Shown: positions 55,564 through 64,000 of the stretch, one piece after another
Numbering within the stretch: the first letter of the stretch is position 1
Layout of the letters: each line of letters opens with the position of its first letter
Source: Poteriospumella lacustris
Lineage: Eukaryota > Sar > Chrysophyceae > Chromulinales > Dinobryaceae
DNA length: 64,000 bases
Reading direction: 5' to 3'
Assembly: GCA_008000375.1 (NCBI GenBank)
Contig: SMOI01000037.1
Location: 66,325 to 130,324 of the forward strand
Notes under the pieces: generated by a model
What the model was told of the DNA's origin: nothing
Database searches by the model: none
The model's input: only the letters and a program-made list of their open reading frames with translations
Position numbers and translations under genes: made by a program

Positions 55564-56409
55564 CTAATCTAGCTTCTGTAGTTCGCCATTGGTTGGTGCG
55601 GGCGGGGTGGGATTCGGTTGCTTCTGAAAGTGGGCAGTGACCAAACCGCCACTTCGCTGCTGGGCAACCACTTCTGCTCTGATGGACGCTTGTTTTTCTG
55701 TTTCGTCTTCAATGCGCACGGCTCGCAGAATGAACAGCGACATTTCAACCAGCAACACCACAATGGCAGAGAACAACCCGACAATCAAACTCTACATACG
55801 TCAATAGTCTCCGGTCAGTGAATTCAGATTGATCGTCGTCGTCAGCTCGTAGTACCTTGGTATCGTCGAAACCCATGACATGCCGTGCGACGTAATAAAG
55901 CATCCCAAAGGCGGCAAATAGCGAGAAAAGCACATTGACGCCCATGGAAAGCTGGTTGCGAAAGGAAGAAAACTGATTGCTCTTGGACAAAACCTCCTCC
56001 GTGTGAGGGTTTCTGAAGGTTTCACGTCGCCGTTAGAAATTGGTTCCTCACTGACTGTCACAGGCAAAGTCCGAACTTACTTCGAATCCCCATACATCAT
56101 TTGATTGTAGGCACGTTCTTCTTGGCGAATGTGCAAGTATTTTCGCCGCTTGGCGAGTTCATCGCTAACTTCAGTGGCGGTAGCTTTGTTCGATGCAAGG
56201 CTCAACCGGATTTGCGAATAAGACGATAAAATGGGTGTGACTTCATCCTCTCCGTTCTTCCTCCGCTCTTGTCTTTGTTTGAGAGCTTCTATGAGATCTG
56301 CGAGTGTGGTGGTTGACTTGTCTTCCGTGTGAATTGGCAAAGTTTCCTGCAACTTCTTGTCCAACAACTCCACTGTAACTTGTTGAGAAGGGGTCAACGA
56401 GGCCGACAT
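55564..56409 (-). CDS. TMEM199: V-ATPase assembly factor Vma12/TMEM199-like protein
   Basis: Three exons: 56409-56081, 56012-55856 and 55791-55564 (introns 68 and 64 bp), 237 residues. The cytosolic N-terminal part is helical and charged and holds the conserved arm (RRKYLHIRQEERAYNQMMYG); after the first splice comes SSFRNQLSMGVNVLFSLFAAFG, the first of two helices, and after the second SLIVGLFSAIVVLLVEMSLF, the second. Vma12 with Vma22 and Vma21 assembles the Vo sector of the vacuolar H+-ATPase in the ER; TMEM199 is the animal form. The two helices and the ER(A/E)YN-type motif just before helix 1 are the basis for the call. The tail is short and Pro/Gln-rich. Confidence 0.78.
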
Positions 56410-56810
56410 AATTTGACCTTCTGCGCTTCTCCTCTACAAAGGCAACAATCCTATGACTCTGGACCAAAGGAAAGTGTGCTAAGGTCTACCAATTCGACAC
56501 ACGAGCTGAGCTGATAGGACGATAAAAGATGACTCCAAGTCGCCCCCACCGACTGTCACGGTTTGTCACTCAATTAGACGTCATCCTGAGAAGAGGTCCC
56601 TACTTAAGCGACAAATTCACAAACCACCAAAATCGCAGCCGCCAAACGACGTCGCGTGTGCCTACGCGACGATGGGTCCAAGCATCGCCAACGAGCTCTT
56701 TATGGAAGACAGTCACTGAATCGCTGCACGTTGGACCATCCACGCCGGTTTTCAGTTGCACATTGGAGTCATATCTTTATCCTTAGCAATTACGAAGTGA
56801 AGAAAGCAGG
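56410..56810. promoter_or_regulatory. Divergent promoter region
   Basis: Between Vma12-like (minus) and the RPA43-like frame (plus). No gene recognised. Confidence 0.4.
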
Positions 56811-57188
56811 ATGATGGAAGCTGCTCCGTTTTTGCGACTGCAAGATGTGCTGATGAAAGTTGCCTTATATGCCTCAGAAACCACTGATCCGGTCTTAGCA
56901 GTTGAAAATCAAATGAACAAACACTTGCTTCGGTATAATCACAAGCTGGGAGGAGTTCCCTTGTGCTTTCGTGATGTATCACTGGTTCCCGGAAAGGAGT
57001 ATGGTCACTTTTTCTATGAGCATCCTTCAGTCCACGTTGACGTTGTTGGAAAAGTTCTTGTCTTTGCTCCTGATGTTGGAACGTTGGTAACAGGTCGTGT
57101 TACTCGTGTGACTGAAAATCACGTGTCCATTTTGGTTCTCGGACTGTTTAATGCTTTGACGCTAAATGCCGACTACCTCTATATTTAG
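56811..57188 (+). pseudogene. RNA polymerase I subunit RPA43-like, truncated
   Basis: 125 codons from ATG 56811 to TAG. The first ~80 residues match the N-terminal domain of RPA43/Rpb7-type subunits (LLRYNHKLGGVPLCFRDVSLVPG, then YEHPSVHVDVVGKVLVFAPDVGTLV). The OB fold begins (GRVTRVTENHVSILVLGLFNA), but stops ten residues later, where intact RPA43 would continue for at least another 50 residues. No GT-AG donor of the local type lies near the end. The retroelement leader follows at once, so insertion within the gene is a reasonable explanation, although an exon beyond the window cannot be excluded. RPA43 forms the Pol I stalk, needed for rRNA transcription. Confidence 0.6.
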
Positions 57189-57507
57189 CTTATAGTTTCT
57201 TAGTTACCATCACCACACGTTCCTCTCCGGCCTCCGTCTGTGGGTTCGTTGTGGTTGATGGTTCTTCCATCACCTGATGTGTAAACACATCTAATTAACC
57301 TATCCTCTATTTCTTCTCGTCTGGTTATTACTTCAGTGTTCCTTTTCGGACCTGAAGGTATTGTTAGTGCGCCTTTTCGGACACTAACGTTACCAGCCTT
57401 GTAGATCCCAGTGAATAGGTCACTTAGATCCCAAGCTTTTCTAGTGTGTTACCCTTATAACACCACAGTGATCACTACCGTTTTTCGGTAACCAAAACTT
57501 CATTTCA
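57189..57507 (+). promoter_or_regulatory. Retroelement 5' leader with tandem hairpins
   Basis: Lies between the RPA43-like stop and the Gag ATG. Inverted repeats: TGATGG/CCATCA (57256-57272), GATGTGT/ACACATC (57276-57291), CTTCAG/CTGAAG (57331-57357), GTTAGTG/CACTAAC (57363-57388), AGTGA/TCACT (57410-57424), GTGTTA/TAACAC (57446-57463), palindrome AGTGATCACT (57467-57476) and TACCG/CGGTA (57476-57490). The third and fourth share the loop core CCTTTTCGGA; the last has CCGTTTTTCGG. TAGATCCCA is repeated (57402-57410, 57425-57433). LTR, primer-binding site and promoter could not be delimited, as no second LTR copy is in the window. Confidence 0.6.
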
Positions 57508-59598
57508 ATGTCTTCTCAACGTCAGCCTGCTGAGTCTGTGGATGACTCCCTCCAGCTCGATCGTGGGGCCTTGGCCTTTCCTCAGCTGCAGGGAAATACT
57601 TCTCAGACCACAGCCGGTCAGAATCGCCAGCTCCTCGAAGGACTCCTGGTGGCGGTCCAGCACTTGACAGACGCGGTTAATCAACGTCTTTCTGTTGCAC
57701 CAGTGCCAGTGCCAGCTGTCACAGTTTCTGTGCCCGCTGCGCCTCCGGCTCCTGCACCTGATCCAGCGACCATAGCTGTGACATCAGTACCTGCCCGCTC
57801 TCCTAGAGATCAATCACCTTCGGTAATCCACACTTCTTCTCCTCATGAGTATACTTTTGAAGAGTTAGGAGCTGGGGCGCATCTGTTCCTGGATACCCCC
57901 AATGTTCGGATTCCGTTAGTACGTCGCACATCCCAGCTCTCTGCCATTCCCTTGCAATGGGAACAGGATGACACGGCTGCTTTCCAAACTGCTCAGGCCA
58001 CACCCCTTGCTCCAGCTACTCCAGCTGGTCGTGCTGTCCAAGTCACTCAAGCAGCTCCTGCGGCTCCTGCGGCTCCTGCGGCTCAAGTGCCTCCAGTACC
58101 CCAGGTTGCCCCGGTCGCTTCCGCTGCTCCTACCGCGCAAGCGAGTCAAACTGCCCCGCCTCCGTCATCTGCTCCTGCTCTCCCGAATGCAGCAGCTAAT
58201 CACTTTGCTGGCTTGGTTTCTGGTCTGACCGCCGGGAATCGTCGACTCTCTCAAACCACTCGAGCAGTGCGTGGTTCTACTGACCTGAGTGCCAACACTC
58301 CCACCCAAGTTGTGTTACACCCTCCGAGACACGACATTGAACTTACGAGCCTTTCGGTCAACGCAATCATCAAGTTCGTTACGGATGTGATTGACTACCA
58401 GTATCGCTATCGTATTCCCTTGCAAGTGCCTTCCCTGATTCGTCCAGCGATCGTGCGTGAAATCATGGCGAGACATCCACGTCTCAACTATGCCACGTTT
58501 CAAGCCCTCGATGCGGATCAAGTCTTCCAACTTCTTCAGTTTGAAATGGCACCCAGCACGCCCTACGAGGTGATCAATCGGCTCGATCGATCTGTGCGCT
58601 TCAAGTTGGATGATTCCAAGTATCGCCCTTCTTCGCGTGACTATCGTCCTTTCTACTCAGCGCTTCTCACGTACATACGTGAATTCACCATGGCTTATGA
58701 CCTCATCACGGGCCTCTTGCCTGCTGATTTGATTCCAAAGCTTTCCACCAAAGACTTGGGTATTCTGAAGGTTTTTCTTTCGAAAATCCCTTTTGAATAC
58801 GGTTGGCGTCTACACACTGCATACCTGCAGGATAACGTCAATGCTCGTGGCCCCGGCTCAACGTCTATGGCCTCGAACTCCCAGTCGATTACCAATTTTC
58901 ATCGATACCTTTCCGCGTTCGGTCAATATGTCAACCAGCACTTCAATGTGTATCGTGATTGTCGCACTTTCGAACAATTCTTCGGAGGTACTGCATATCA
59001 TGGTGGTACCAACACGGCAAGGCCTCGACATCGCACTCAGCATGTGAATGCCATCATGCCTGCTCCAACACTCCTTTCCGAGGACAGTTCCAACTCTGAG
59101 GATGATTCAGACCCAGAACCCTACCCGGAAGACATGGTATACCCCGAGCAGGAAGATACTCTTGATGACGGCAACATGTATGCTGACACCGCGGAAACGG
59201 CCTTCGTCCCCGCTGCGGCTGATTCCCAACTCTCTTTGGCGGACGCGCGTTCCCAGGATGATGATTTCGTTGATGATCCGGGTAGCCTCAATGCTATTCC
59301 CTCGAACACTCCAATTCGTTCGTCTGACAACGCTCACACGCCGTTTCGTGGGTCGCAATCTCCGCGCCCTCCTACACTGCCTCAGCGCAAGCTCACGGGC
59401 AGTTCTGGACGTGCGTCATCCCCTTCGACGTCTGCGCATTCAACCATTCATGGCTACGGACATCGTCGTTCTTCAGATACGCGTTACCCAGCGACCGACA
59501 AGCGCAAGCCTCGTGCTGCAACGCCCCCAGGTACTTCGCAGCATCCGAACACTCCTCCATGGAAACGTCCCCAATCCCCTTCACACCAGTCTTCTTGA
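57508..59598 (+). CDS. gag: Retroelement Gag-like protein
   Basis: 696 residues from ATG 57508 to TGA 59596. The first ~240 residues are Pro/Ala/Val-rich (many VPAP and APAAP runs). A presumably helical capsid-like region runs from ~270 to 500 (VPSLIRPAIVREIMARHP, FSAFGQYVNQHFN-type stretches). The C-terminal part is acidic, then Ser/Pro/Arg-rich. No CCHC zinc knuckle is present, which is unusual but known among Ty3/gypsy elements. Assigned by position and composition; no specific capsid homology claimed. The frame remains open after its TGA into Pol. Confidence 0.75.
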   Translation: MSSQRQPAESVDDSLQLDRGALAFPQLQGNTSQTTAGQNRQLLEGLLVAVQHLTDAVNQRLSVAPVPVPAVTVSVPAAPPAPAPDPATIAVTSVPARSPRDQSPSVIHTSSPHEYTFEELGAGAHLFLDTPNVRIPLVRRTSQLSAIPLQWEQDDTAAFQTAQATPLAPATPAGRAVQVTQAAPAAPAAPAAQVPPVPQVAPVASAAPTAQASQTAPPPSSAPALPNAAANHFAGLVSGLTAGNRRLSQTTRAVRGSTDLSANTPTQVVLHPPRHDIELTSLSVNAIIKFVTDVIDYQYRYRIPLQVPSLIRPAIVREIMARHPRLNYATFQALDADQVFQLLQFEMAPSTPYEVINRLDRSVRFKLDDSKYRPSSRDYRPFYSALLTYIREFTMAYDLITGLLPADLIPKLSTKDLGILKVFLSKIPFEYGWRLHTAYLQDNVNARGPGSTSMASNSQSITNFHRYLSAFGQYVNQHFNVYRDCRTFEQFFGGTAYHGGTNTARPRHRTQHVNAIMPAPTLLSEDSSNSEDDSDPEPYPEDMVYPEQEDTLDDGNMYADTAETAFVPAAADSQLSLADARSQDDDFVDDPGSLNAIPSNTPIRSSDNAHTPFRGSQSPRPPTLPQRKLTGSSGRASSPSTSAHSTIHGYGHRRSSDTRYPATDKRKPRAATPPGTSQHPNTPPWKRPQSPSHQSS

Positions 59599-62500
59599 CT
59601 CCCTGCTTCGCTTAATCAACTAACGTCCCAAAACCCCATAAAAAACACTTCCACATATATCGATGTCTTTTCTTGTTTTTCCAACCCCTCTCATGCCTTG
59701 CAAAATTTGTTTTACTCAACGTTCCCCACTGCTTCTCTCCTCACTGCTGTGTATCGTTCGGGTCATATTATTCTTTCAGACACTCACTGCCTGCCCTTTC
59801 CCCGTGCTCTTTTCGACACAGGTGCTCTTCATGGCAGTTATATGTCGCAAACATTCTTCAAAAACCACAAAAATATTCTTTCCCCATTTGTTTCTTCCGT
59901 CGATACCTGCGTGACGCTTGCAGATAATAAAACAAACATAAAAATTTCATCGGTTGCTTCCCTTCCAGTTTCTTTTCTTGACTCGTCGGATGTTTCTCAT
60001 TCCGCCACGACTCGTTTCTTCATTTTCCCCATGACTGATAATGATCTCATCATCGGTCTCCCTGACATTCTTTTCAGCTTCGGCTCTCTTTTCTTTTCCA
60101 TGCTATCGGATGCCATTGATTCGGTCCCATCGCATGCGTTGTCTTCTATCCCTTCTCATCGTTTACCCACCACTGATCCCTGGACCACTCCTCATTTGGA
60201 TGATGCTCCTGAGGACATTGATACCCCTTTGCCGTGCAATTTTTCTTATGCCTTGTCATTCATGGAAATGTCTCATGAAGCGGCCGTGCAAGAGTATCTT
60301 TCTCTTATTCCCTCTCATGTTCATCCTGAATTTCTTGCATCCACCCCACTTTTGGATTTGCTCCACACTAAGGGTGTACGAGTCTTCGTCCCTCAGAATT
60401 GGCGAGGTATCAAAGCCCCTCCAATTGAACTCCAGTGGAAGGAGGGTATGCCCACGTCGCTCAAGCCACGTGCTAGATCAATCAATCCGAAGATCTTTGA
60501 ATCTGCCAAAGTGGAATTCAATCGTCTTCGTCAATATTTCTATGCTCCATCCGATTCGCCCATTGCCTCTTGTCTTGTTATTGCACCAAAGGCCACCTCG
60601 CCTTTTATTCGGATCTGCGGTGACTATGTCGAGGTTAACAAGTACGTTGTTATTCCTCAAGTCCCCATACCCAATGTGCAGCAAGAACTGGAGAAGATGT
60701 TAAACTTCACTGTCTTCGTCGATCTTGATTGGGTGAACTCTTTCCACCAGTTCCGATTGGCTGACAAAACTTCTTCGCTTCTGTCTGTCCAGACCCCATG
60801 GGGACTCTTCAGACCCAAGTTCATGCCTGAAGGTGTGGGCCCCGCTTCTGGTATACTCCAGAATGCGGCTCGCGAGTTGTTTGCCGATTTCTCCGACTGG
60901 ACTATTTCAATCTTCGACAATCTTCTTGTCTTGGCTCATGACTACGAAGACGCATATCGCAAGCTTGAACTGATTCTTGATCGTTGCATTGAACGCAATG
61001 TTTTCCTCAAGTTCTCCAAGTCATGGTTGGGTTTTGACCAAGCCAAGTTCTTTGGATACATCGTTCGCCATCGGCGCTACGAGCTTGATAAGGAACGCAA
61101 GGATTCGATCACTTCAATCCCGTTCCCCACGACCCTCAAGAAAATGCAACAGTTCCTTGGTGCGGCGATCTTCTTTCGTTCCTTCGTCCCTCACTTTGCA
61201 TCCCTCACTGCCCCGTTGCATGACATGACGAGGCAAGAATTCGATTGGAAACACCCCGATCGTTGGTCGCAAGACTACCCCAAGGTCTTTGAAGGCTTGA
61301 AGTCGGCTCTCCTGGAAGCACACACGCTATACCTCCCGGACTATTCCCTCGAATGGATCCTGCGCACTGACGCGTCGCTTCTTGGAGTTGGTGCTGTACT
61401 CTTCCAGCTCTTCGTGTCGCCTGACTCTGATGATCCGATATATCAACCAATCGCCTTTGTGTCTCACAAATTCTCCGCCCAAGCATCACGATGGACTACT
61501 ATTGAACAAGAAGCTTTCGCCATCTTCTACGCGGTCATGAAGCTCTCGTTTCAACTGCGGGGCAAACCGTTCGTACTGGAAACGGACCATAATAACCTCC
61601 TGTGGATCGAAGCCTCCGTAGTTCCGAAGATTATGCGATGGCGCATCTTTCTCCAGTCTTTCATTTTCAAGCTCCGCCACATTCCCGGCAAGCAGAACCT
61701 CTTGGCTGACTATTTCTCGCGAATGCATGATCCGTCCCCTGGTGCTCTGGTGCCGGTGTCACATTCTCTCGCTCATGTTGACATGGATGACACGTTCCTC
61801 ACGGATCTCTTTGACCCGCTTCTCAGTGCGTCTCCACTTCTTGAAGCTGATGATTTCCTAGATGTCTCCCATTCGATATCGGAGATTCGTGCACCTCCAT
61901 CCTTGTTTCTGTCCCCTCTGGATGGTTCATCACTTGATCCCTCGCGAATTGCAGTTGATTCTTTCATACCACCAGCAATCGCCGACAAGTCCAACACTTC
62001 CAAGTCCGTACATTGGGATCCGTCTTTGGATGATGCAGACTACTCCTCCGTACCTTTTTATCATACGGTTGATGATCCTCTTCCGGCGATCAACGACAGC
62101 GGTTCCTCTACACCCCTGTTCGTTGACCTCCCCACCGTTGATCCCTTGGAGTCACTTCCCACGACACCTTCCCCTGATGACCTTCTTTCGGTTGTGCATG
62201 GTGGTCGTGCGGGTCATCATGGCTCGCGCAGGACATATAAACTCCTTTGCGATCATTTTCCGGGCCATCGTATACCGTACAGATATGTTCAAACGTTTGT
62301 CAGCCAATGCCCTGTTTGCCAGAAGGACCGCCTTGGTATGACGGACACCCTACAACCTCTGGTGCGTCACCTCAAGCCGTTGCACCATCGTGCAACAGTG
62401 GGTGTTGATACTCTCACTATCACACCGCCTGACAAGTTTGGCAATCAGTACCTCCTTGTGGTGGTGGTGCATGACTCCAAGTTGTGCGCACTTTATGCTT

Positions 62501-63858
62501 CCTCCAGACACGATGCAGAGACTGTTGCTAACTGTTTGCTTCAGTTCTTTGCAACATATGGTCTTTTTGATTGTCTCATCTCCGATCCTGGATCTGAGTT
62601 CACCAATCATGTTGTTGCGCACCTGCACAAGTACCTTGGCGTCTTGCATCGGTTTAGCCTCGTTGCTAGACATGAATCGAACGGTGTCGAGAGTCACAAT
62701 GCCCTTATCCTCCGCCACCTCAAAGCGATTGTTTTCGATGAGCGCGTGAAGGACCAATGGTCTTCCCCAACCATCTTGCCTTTGGTACAGTTTTTTGTGA
62801 ACAATTTCGATTCGTCCGAGACGGGTGTCGTGCCTTTTCATGCGCACTTCGGATCTCAAGATGCAACGTACTTCCGAATGCCTGAAACGTGGACTCCTTC
62901 CGAACGTGCTTCGGCTTACGTGCGTCTCTTGGATGAGAATCTTGCGCTTGTTCGATCGATCTCGCATGACTTTCAGCGTGCCTTGATCTCTGAACGCACA
63001 TCTCGTAATCCCTCTCCGGATACCCACAACACTTTTCAACCAGGGGATCTTGTGTTGTTTCAACGACTTGCCCCGCACGAGCGTTTGCCCTCCAAACTGG
63101 ACCCACGATATTCTGGCCCGTTTGCTGTTGTCTCGCATTCGAAGAATGACGTGCAATGTCGGCATCTCGTGGACGGTTCTATATCGACGTTCCATGTCTC
63201 GCGCCTTAAGCTCTTCCATGGTTCGGAAGACCAGGCGTACCGACTGGCGCAGATAGACCATGACCAGTTCGAGATCTTTTCCATTTCTGCTTATGCCGGT
63301 GATCCTTCTCTCCGATCTTCAATGGATTTTTTCGTGACTTACGCAGACTCTTCGTCCTTGTGGGTCCCGTATTCCCCAGACATTGCGTCGACGCTACCAT
63401 TCGAAGACTTTTGCCGCGCTCGTCCGGAGCTTGCTCTCTTGCTCTATCCTGCTGCGCAAACCAAGCCACGACTGGCTGCCTTGAAGCGAATGCGCATTAC
63501 GGCAGTAGCACCGGGTGACACGGTCTTCGTTGATCTCCGCTCATACGGCCATGAATGGTACAAAACGTTGTCGTTACCAGCGCTCCATCACACAACGTAC
63601 TTGCTGCAATATCAGTACGTTGCGTGGTCCAACAGAACGCACACCAAGATCCAAGCGTTCTGTCCCCTCTTTGACGAAACATTCCACGTGGCCAACGATT
63701 TCGTTGAGCATTATGGCTCCCATCGATTGTCCTCGACCTTCACCCCTTCCCTGTCTGAGGTTATCCTTTCCCCTGACATATGTTGCCAACATCCCGATGT
63801 TCTTCCCGCCCAACATCGCCAGCGTCTCTTGACGCAGTTTGCAATGCTCAAGACTTGA
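59599..63858 (+). CDS. pol: Retroelement Pol polyprotein (protease-RT-RNase H-integrase)
   Basis: Continues in the Gag frame right after its TGA and ends at 63858; no ATG is present until after the protease motif. Order: aspartic protease ([13 protein letters not shown] at 59815-59823); reverse transcriptase ([15 protein letters not shown]; the catalytic box reads [11 protein letters not shown] at 60913-60921, where YxDD is usual); RNase H ([37 protein letters not shown]); integrase with zinc-binding H-H-C-C (HHGSRR, CPVC), [15 protein letters not shown] and ESNGVESHN as the D, D, E of the core; then a GPF module ([11 protein letters not shown]), a chromodomain-like stretch (~63250-63430) and ~130 further residues of unknown type. 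Confidence 0.88.
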   Translation, partial: LPASLNQLTSQNPIKNTSTYIDVFSCFSNPSHALQNLFYSTFPTASLLTAVYRSGHIILSDTHCLPFPRALFDTGALHGSYMSQTFFKNHKNILSPFVSSVDTCVTLADNKTNIKISSVASLPVSFLDSSDVSHSATTRFFIFPMTDNDLIIGLPDILFSFGSLFFSMLSDAIDSVPSHALSSIPSHRLPTTDPWTTPHLDDAPEDIDTPLPCNFSYALSFMEMSHEAAVQEYLSLIPSHVHPEFLASTPLLDLLHTKGVRVFVPQNWRGIKAPPIELQWKEGMPTSLKPRARSINPKIFESAKVEFNRLRQYFYAPSDSPIASCLVIAPKATSPFIRICGDYVEVNKYVVIPQVPIPNVQQELEKMLNFTVFVDLDWVNSFHQFRLADKTSSLLSVQTPWGLFRPKFMPEGVGPASGILQNAARELFADFSDWTISIFDNLLVLAHDYEDAYRKLELILDRCIERNVFLKFSKSWLGFDQAKFFGYIVRHRRYELDKERKDSITSIPFPTTLKKMQQFLGAAIFFRSFVPHFASLTAPLHDMTRQEFDWKHPDRWSQDYPKVFEGLKSALLEAHTLYLPDYSLEWILRTDASLLGVGAVLFQLFVSPDSDDPIYQPIAFVSHKFSAQASRWTTIEQEAFAIFYAVMKLSFQLRGKPFVLETDHNNLLWIEASVVPKIMRWRIFLQSFIFKLRHIPGKQNLLADYFSRMHDPSPGALVPVSHSLAHVDMDDTFLTDLFDPLLSASPLLEADDFLDVSHSISEIRAPPSLFLSPLDGSSLDPSRIAVDSFIPPAIADKSNTSKSVHWDPSLDDADYSSVPFYHTVDDPLPAINDSGSSTPLFVDLPTVDPLESLPTTPSPDDLLSVVHGGRAGHHGSRRTYKLLCDHFPGHRIPYRYVQTFVSQCPVCQKDRLGMTDTLQPLVRHLKPLHHRATVGVDTLTITPPDKFGNQYLLVVVVHDSKLCALYASSRHDAETVANCLLQFFATYGLFDCLISDPGSEFTNHVVAHLHKYLGVLHRFSLVARHESNGVESHNALILRHLKAIVFDERVKDQWSSPTILPLVQFFVNNFDSSETGVVPFHAHFGSQDATYFRMPETWTPSERASAYVRLLDENLALVRSISHDFQRALISERTSRNPSPDTHNTFQPGDLVLFQRLAPHERLPSKLDPRYSGPFAVVSHSKNDVQCRHLVDGSISTFHVSRLKLFHGSEDQAYRLAQIDHDQFEIFSISAYAGDPSLRSSMDFFVTYADSSSLWVPYSPDIASTLPFEDFCRARPELALLLYPAAQTKPRLAALKRMRITAVAPGDTVFVDLRSYGHEWYKTLSLPALHHTTYLLQYQYVAWSNRTHTKIQAFCPLFDETFHVANDFVEHYGSHRLSSTFTPSLSEVILSPDICCQHPDVLPAQHRQRLLTQFAMLKT

Positions 63859-64000
63859 ACGCACCTCCATCACCACGGTTGTGATGCGTCTGCGTCCCTC
63901 CGGTGCTTGCATGGACCTAGTACGGTCCCCATATTGATCTTCTTGTTGCCACCATCTTCATCTCGTTGTCGGTTCACCGTGTCATGGCCTTGTATGTCGC
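63859..64000. other. Retroelement 3' flank, cut by the window end
   Basis: 142 bp after Pol. CATCAC/GTGATG can pair (~63870-63888), and CCATCACCAC occurs here and in the 5' leader (57207), too short to prove an LTR. Confidence 0.4.

Larger units (their letters stand above)
57189..64000 (+). mobile_element. Ty3/gypsy-like LTR retrotransposon (3' end outside window)
   Basis: Domain order Gag, protease, reverse transcriptase, RNase H, integrase (GPY/F-like and chromodomain-like end) is that of Ty3/gypsy (Metaviridae). Gag and Pol are in one frame separated by one TGA. The start is approximate, because the 5' boundary cannot be fixed; 142 bp of 3' flank follow Pol. All frames are open, so the copy could be recent. 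Codon use is poorer in GC than the neighbouring genes. Confidence 0.85.

Noticed and set aside
57189-57507. A defined 5' LTR and primer-binding site
   Set aside because: No second LTR copy lies within the window, and no convincing tRNA-complementary stretch was found, so boundaries would be guesswork.

Overview
This is eukaryotic DNA. At least 26 short GT-AG introns (58-101 bp) can be placed by eye because they reconnect conserved protein domains, and the products are typically eukaryotic: CDC14, ataxin-2, RNF32, an OSCA/TMEM63 channel pair, Vma12/TMEM199, MPDU1, an RNA polymerase I subunit and DNMT2. The compact layout, high and uneven GC content, a giant Sfi1-type centrin-binding protein (which suggests centrioles or flagella) and unusual domain fusions point to a free-living or parasitic protist. 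A heterotrophic stramenopile such as an oomycete relative is my best guess, but the sequence alone does not settle the lineage.

Layout. 1-5.7 kb: the start of a secreted subtilisin-like protease (minus, cut by the window edge at its catalytic Asp), an unassigned protein with SH3/KOW-like segments (minus), and a single-pass membrane protein with a His-rich tail (plus). 6.2-12.6 kb: MPDU1 (plus), CDC14 phosphatase and an MFS sugar-type transporter (both minus). 13.1-21.5 kb: a 2,774-residue membrane protein with two degenerate cyclase-like domains followed by an AGC-like kinase, whose activation segment carries a ~560-residue insert containing a receiver-like fold. 22-28 kb: a formiminotransferase N-domain protein, an unrecognised Ser/Pro-rich protein, a mitochondrial carrier and an RNF32-type double-RING protein. 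28.3-45 kb: two OSCA/TMEM63 paralogues in inverted orientation flank ataxin-2 and enoyl-CoA hydratase. 45.5-56.8 kb: Sfi1-like protein, DNMT2 tRNA methyltransferase, a bacterial-type sugar O-acetyltransferase, Vma12/TMEM199 and a truncated RPA43-like reading frame.

57.2-64 kb: a Ty3/gypsy-like retroelement, body nearly complete, with the 3' end outside the window. Gag and Pol share one frame and are separated by a single TGA, so stop-codon readthrough is likely. Its 5' leader holds a run of short hairpins, two of them with the same loop on different stems. The element sits directly behind the RPA43-like frame, which stops inside its second domain.

The genes do not form one pathway. Possible themes are membrane and calcium/mechanical signalling (OSCA pair with IQ motifs, cyclase-kinase) and cell-cycle or flagellar functions (CDC14, Sfi1, RNF32). 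The most novel items are the receiver-in-kinase architecture and the retroelement's leader and readthrough organisation. All exon boundaries are inferred from splice signals, reading phase and domain continuity; none is confirmed by transcripts.
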